From Oscillospiraceae bacterium (lineage in GTDB: Bacteria > Bacillota > Clostridia > Oscillospirales > CAG-382): a DNA stretch of 64,000 nucleotides. The notes under the pieces were generated by a model that saw nothing but the letters and a program-made list of their open reading frames with translations, made no database searches and was not told the DNA's origin. Of the stretch, positions 61,666 to 64,000 are shown piece by piece. Each line of letters begins with the position of its first letter. The first letter of the stretch is position 1. The stretch spans positions 1 to 64,000 of the forward strand of contig SVSD01000006.1 in the NCBI GenBank assembly GCA_015064485.1, in the 5' to 3' direction. The position numbers were made by a program, and so were the translations under genes.

Positions 61666-62616
61666 ATGAAAAAGAAAAATGAATTTCAAAAAAAGCTTGA
61701 ATCACTTTCCTGTATGCACTCTGTGTGCGGAAATGACGGCGGAATGTTTGAATATATAAGCTCTGTTTTGGAAGAATACTGCGACAGTATTTCCAAAGAC
61801 AGTATGGGAAATATAATTGCAAAAAGAAGCTGTTCGGACAAAAAAGCGAAAACTGTGGCTATTGTTGCCGTATGTGACGAATACGGTTTTGCGGTAACCT
61901 CAGTTTGTGAGGAAGCAAAAAAACTTCACCCCGTCGGATTGAAAAAAGAGGCCCTTTTGCGTCTTTCGGGAAAGGCGGCGTATACCCTTTCGGGAAAGAA
62001 GGGGATGCTTGTACCCTGCGGCGAGGAGCTTGTATTTGAAACGGATGATGTTATATCCGAGGGGGATTTTGTTTATCCTGATGATAAACCGCAGTTTTTC
62101 GGAAACGATAAGGTTTATCTTTTGGGTGCGGCTGCAAAGGTCTTTTCGGCGTGTCTTTGCAATCTTGCCGTAAGGGACGGCCAGTATCCCTGCAATATAG
62201 AATTTGTATTTATGTCATCCCATCTTCCGGGAGCAAGGGGAGCTGCGGCGGCATCATATAAAATTTGTGCTGACGAGGTTATTGCCCTTGATTTTGTAAC
62301 GGGAAGCTCTGTAAAATCCGGAAGAGGTCCTGTAATTGCCTTCGGGGATTCTCAAGGCTTTTGCGACAGGGAAATGACAGATGAATTAAAGGAATGTGCG
62401 GACGGGATCGGTATAAAAGTTCAGATGTGCGCAGAAATACAAAAAGAGCGTCCTTCAATTCTTTTACCCTTCCTTTCTCAGGGCAAAAAAACCTCACTTG
62501 TCGGGGTTTCGTGTGAATCGGAAAAAGAGGGAATTTCAAAATGCGATATCAAGGACATCCTCGGATGTGAGGCTGTTGTGTGCGCCTACCTTATAAAAGA
62601 AAACGGAGAAATATAA
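61666..62616 (+). CDS. Degenerate M42-family protein, copy 3
   Basis: The 316-residue protein aligns by eye with M42 enzymes through its whole length (SLSCMHSVCGNDGGMFEYI, SMGNIIAKR), but the catalytic residues are lost. The DAHxDE motif reads VAVCDEYG, the DDR motif reads LLGAAAKV, the EE motif reads FMSSHLPGARG, and the last histidine is missing. The frame is intact and sits between two normal genes, so it is likely a non-catalytic partner or regulator of copies 1 and 2, whose large shells assemble from many subunits. Confidence 0.75.
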   Translation: MKKKNEFQKKLESLSCMHSVCGNDGGMFEYISSVLEEYCDSISKDSMGNIIAKRSCSDKKAKTVAIVAVCDEYGFAVTSVCEEAKKLHPVGLKKEALLRLSGKAAYTLSGKKGMLVPCGEELVFETDDVISEGDFVYPDDKPQFFGNDKVYLLGAAAKVFSACLCNLAVRDGQYPCNIEFVFMSSHLPGARGAAAASYKICADEVIALDFVTGSSVKSGRGPVIAFGDSQGFCDREMTDELKECADGIGIKVQMCAEIQKERPSILLPFLSQGKKTSLVGVSCESEKEGISKCDIKDILGCEAVVCAYLIKENGEI

Positions 62617-63870
62617 ATGAAAATAAATGAAAAATGGCTTGAAACAGCGAAGGAAGTGGAAAAAGAGCTTTCTGAAAAGGGAGTTTTTCAAAGACTTGAG
62701 GATATCGCTTTCCGTAATCAGATGAGAGTTATGGATGCTTTCCGGGAATTTCAGGTTTCGGAATCGCATTTTTGCCCGACAACAGGCTACGGATATGATG
62801 ATAGGGGCAGAGATACTCTTGAGGAAATTTTTGCCCGTGTTTTTGAAACGGAAGATGCAATAGTGCGTCATAATATCATATCGGGAACGCAGGCCCTTTG
62901 CATCGGTCTTTTCGGAATACTCAGAACCGGCGACACAATGTTTTCCGTAACAGGAAAGCCTTACGATACCCTTGATGAGGTAATAGGTCTTCGCGGAGAG
63001 GGTATGGGTTCTTTGAAGGACTACGGAATAAATTATAAAGAAATTGCAATGTCGGGCGGCGATATTGATATCGAAGCGATGAAAAAACAGCTTCTTGAAG
63101 ACAGCAGTATAAAAATGGTATATATCCAGCGCTCAAAAGGTTATGCCGTTCGTCCTACTCTTTCCTCGGAACAGATAGGAAAAGCAGCGCAAGCTGCACA
63201 CGAAATCCGGCCGGATGTTTATGTTTTTGTAGATAACTGCTACGGAGAATTCTGCGACGAGCATGAGCCTACATATTACGGCGCAGATATAATCGTCGGT
63301 TCGCTTATTAAAAATGCGGGCGGGGGTATGGCAGAAACCGGCGGATATATCGCAGGAACAAAAAAAGCTATCGAACTTATCTCTTACCGTCTTACAACAC
63401 CCGGTATCGGAAAGGAAGCGGGGGCAAGTCTCGGACAGACAAAGCTTATGTACAAAGGTCTTTTCTATGCGCCTCATACAGTGTGCCAGGCGCTTAAAAC
63501 AGGCGTTTTTGCTGCAAAGCTTTTTGAAAAGCTCGGGTATGATATATATCCTATTGCAGAGGAAGAAAGACACGATATAATCCAGACAATAACCCTCGGA
63601 ACAAAAGAAGGACTTTTGGGTTTTTGTGCAGGAATTCAGGCGGGCTCACCCGTCGATTCCCATGTAACTCCCGAGGCGTGGGATATGCCGGGATATGCTG
63701 ATGCGGTTGTTATGGCGGCGGGTGCATTTACTTCGGGCGCTTCCATCGAGCTTTCTGCAGACGGACCGGTTAAAGCACCTTATACCGCATATCTTCAGGG
63801 CGGTCTTACTTATGAAAGCGGAAAGATAGGAATACTTCTTGCCGCAAAAATAATCTCTGAACAGGAATGA
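62617..63870 (+). CDS. Methionine gamma-lyase-like PLP protein (YnbB type)
   Basis: The 417-residue fold type I PLP protein belongs to the YnbB/aluminium-resistance group: HNIISGTQALCIGLFGILRTGD holds the cofactor phosphate, VFVDNCYGEFCDEHEP gives the Asp, and the PLP lysine is in IVGSLIKNAGGG. It may split methionine or another sulfur amino acid. In Firmicutes this group usually neighbours miaA/hfq; here it follows the peptidase copies without a gap, which suggests amino-acid salvage from peptides. Confidence 0.88.
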   Translation: MKINEKWLETAKEVEKELSEKGVFQRLEDIAFRNQMRVMDAFREFQVSESHFCPTTGYGYDDRGRDTLEEIFARVFETEDAIVRHNIISGTQALCIGLFGILRTGDTMFSVTGKPYDTLDEVIGLRGEGMGSLKDYGINYKEIAMSGGDIDIEAMKKQLLEDSSIKMVYIQRSKGYAVRPTLSSEQIGKAAQAAHEIRPDVYVFVDNCYGEFCDEHEPTYYGADIIVGSLIKNAGGGMAETGGYIAGTKKAIELISYRLTTPGIGKEAGASLGQTKLMYKGLFYAPHTVCQALKTGVFAAKLFEKLGYDIYPIAEEERHDIIQTITLGTKEGLLGFCAGIQAGSPVDSHVTPEAWDMPGYADAVVMAAGAFTSGASIELSADGPVKAPYTAYLQGGLTYESGKIGILLAAKIISEQE

Positions 63871-63879
63871 AAATAATTT

Positions 63880-64000
63880 ATGATAAAGTTTAAAAATTCT
63901 TTCGTAAATTCTGTGTTTCTTTTGCCCGTTGAAGTCGAAAAATACATAAAAACGGCAAATGCCGCCGAACTTCGGGTAATCTTACATATTTTTGCAAACG
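63880..64000 (+). CDS. Probable DnaD-domain protein (start only)
   Basis: The frame opens at the ATG at 63880 and runs off the right edge after 40 codons. The visible part (FLLPVEVEKYIKTANAAELRV) resembles the N-terminal winged helix of Clostridial DnaD/DnaB-type replication proteins, which often begin with a LPxxxVEKYI motif. Too little is present for certainty. Confidence 0.45.
   Translation, partial: MIKFKNSFVNSVFLLPVEVEKYIKTANAAELRVILHIFAN

Overview
The window is 64 kb of a low-GC, Gram-positive, spore-forming chromosome. SpoIIE, SpoIVB, RemA, the PrpC/PrkC phosphatase-kinase pair, ScpAB, an NfnAB-type flavoprotein pair and a dockerin protein together point to an anaerobic member of the Clostridia. 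An Oscillospirales/Ruminococcaceae-like gut bacterium is my inference; no species marker was searched. Almost every transcription unit has a legible sigma-A promoter (TTGACA-17-TATAAT type), and most end in an intrinsic terminator.

Layout. 1-700: the 3' end of an rRNA operon (23S end, tRNA-Lys(CTT), 5S) and its terminator. 778-3373: an accessory island with a small P-loop kinase, an array of six short hairpin RNA genes on the minus strand, each with its own promoter and U-tract, and a truncated protein that looks like a piece of a phage/mobile-element polyprotein. 3348-17448: one long minus-strand housekeeping operon, yicC-remA-gmk-rpoZ-priA-def-fmt-yugP-rsmB-rlmN-prpC-prkC-rsgA-thiN plus an unknown gene. 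17749-26324: beta-helix protein, lexA, GNAT, trmB, a DUF378 gene, the operon M50 protease-scpA-scpB-rpiB-lipoprotein, and a small membrane protein. 26377-33282: polA and the operon wecB-hisS-aspS. 33491-37051: small plus-strand metabolic genes. 37096-39355: nfnAB. 39646-45452: carD behind a structured leader, an envelope protein with a ruined deacetylase site, a WalRK/PhoBR-like two-component system, a DnaC-like ATPase and an RNHCP protein. 45696-50970: EutH-like transporter, PHP phosphatase, cation/proton antiporter, and a divergent DMT transporter/AraC regulator pair. 51049-56686: spoIVB, glycerol-1-phosphate dehydrogenase, a PQ-loop-like protein and spoIIE. 56986-57783: a secreted repeat-dockerin protein. 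58029-64000: murD, three tandem M42 aminopeptidase paralogues (the third has lost its metal ligands), a methionine gamma-lyase-like PLP enzyme and the start of a probable DnaD-domain gene.

The strongest candidate for something undescribed is the array at about 1423-2219. Six units of roughly 60-95 nt each carry TTGACA/TATAAT-like boxes (spacers of 16-17), a structured RNA and a U-tract, and all point the same way. Two units (1582-1649 and 1835-1903) are paralogues of equal length whose differences include compensatory base-pair changes and a U-G wobble that only works on the minus strand. Three of the promoters share an AACA-N4-TGTT dyad just downstream of the -35 box. I do not recognise the family. 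Secondary candidates are a possible pseudoknot/terminator in the carD leader, a lone hairpin-plus-U-tract element at 45505-45575, and the two catalytically degenerate enzymes (the deacetylase-like protein at 40318 and the third M42 copy).
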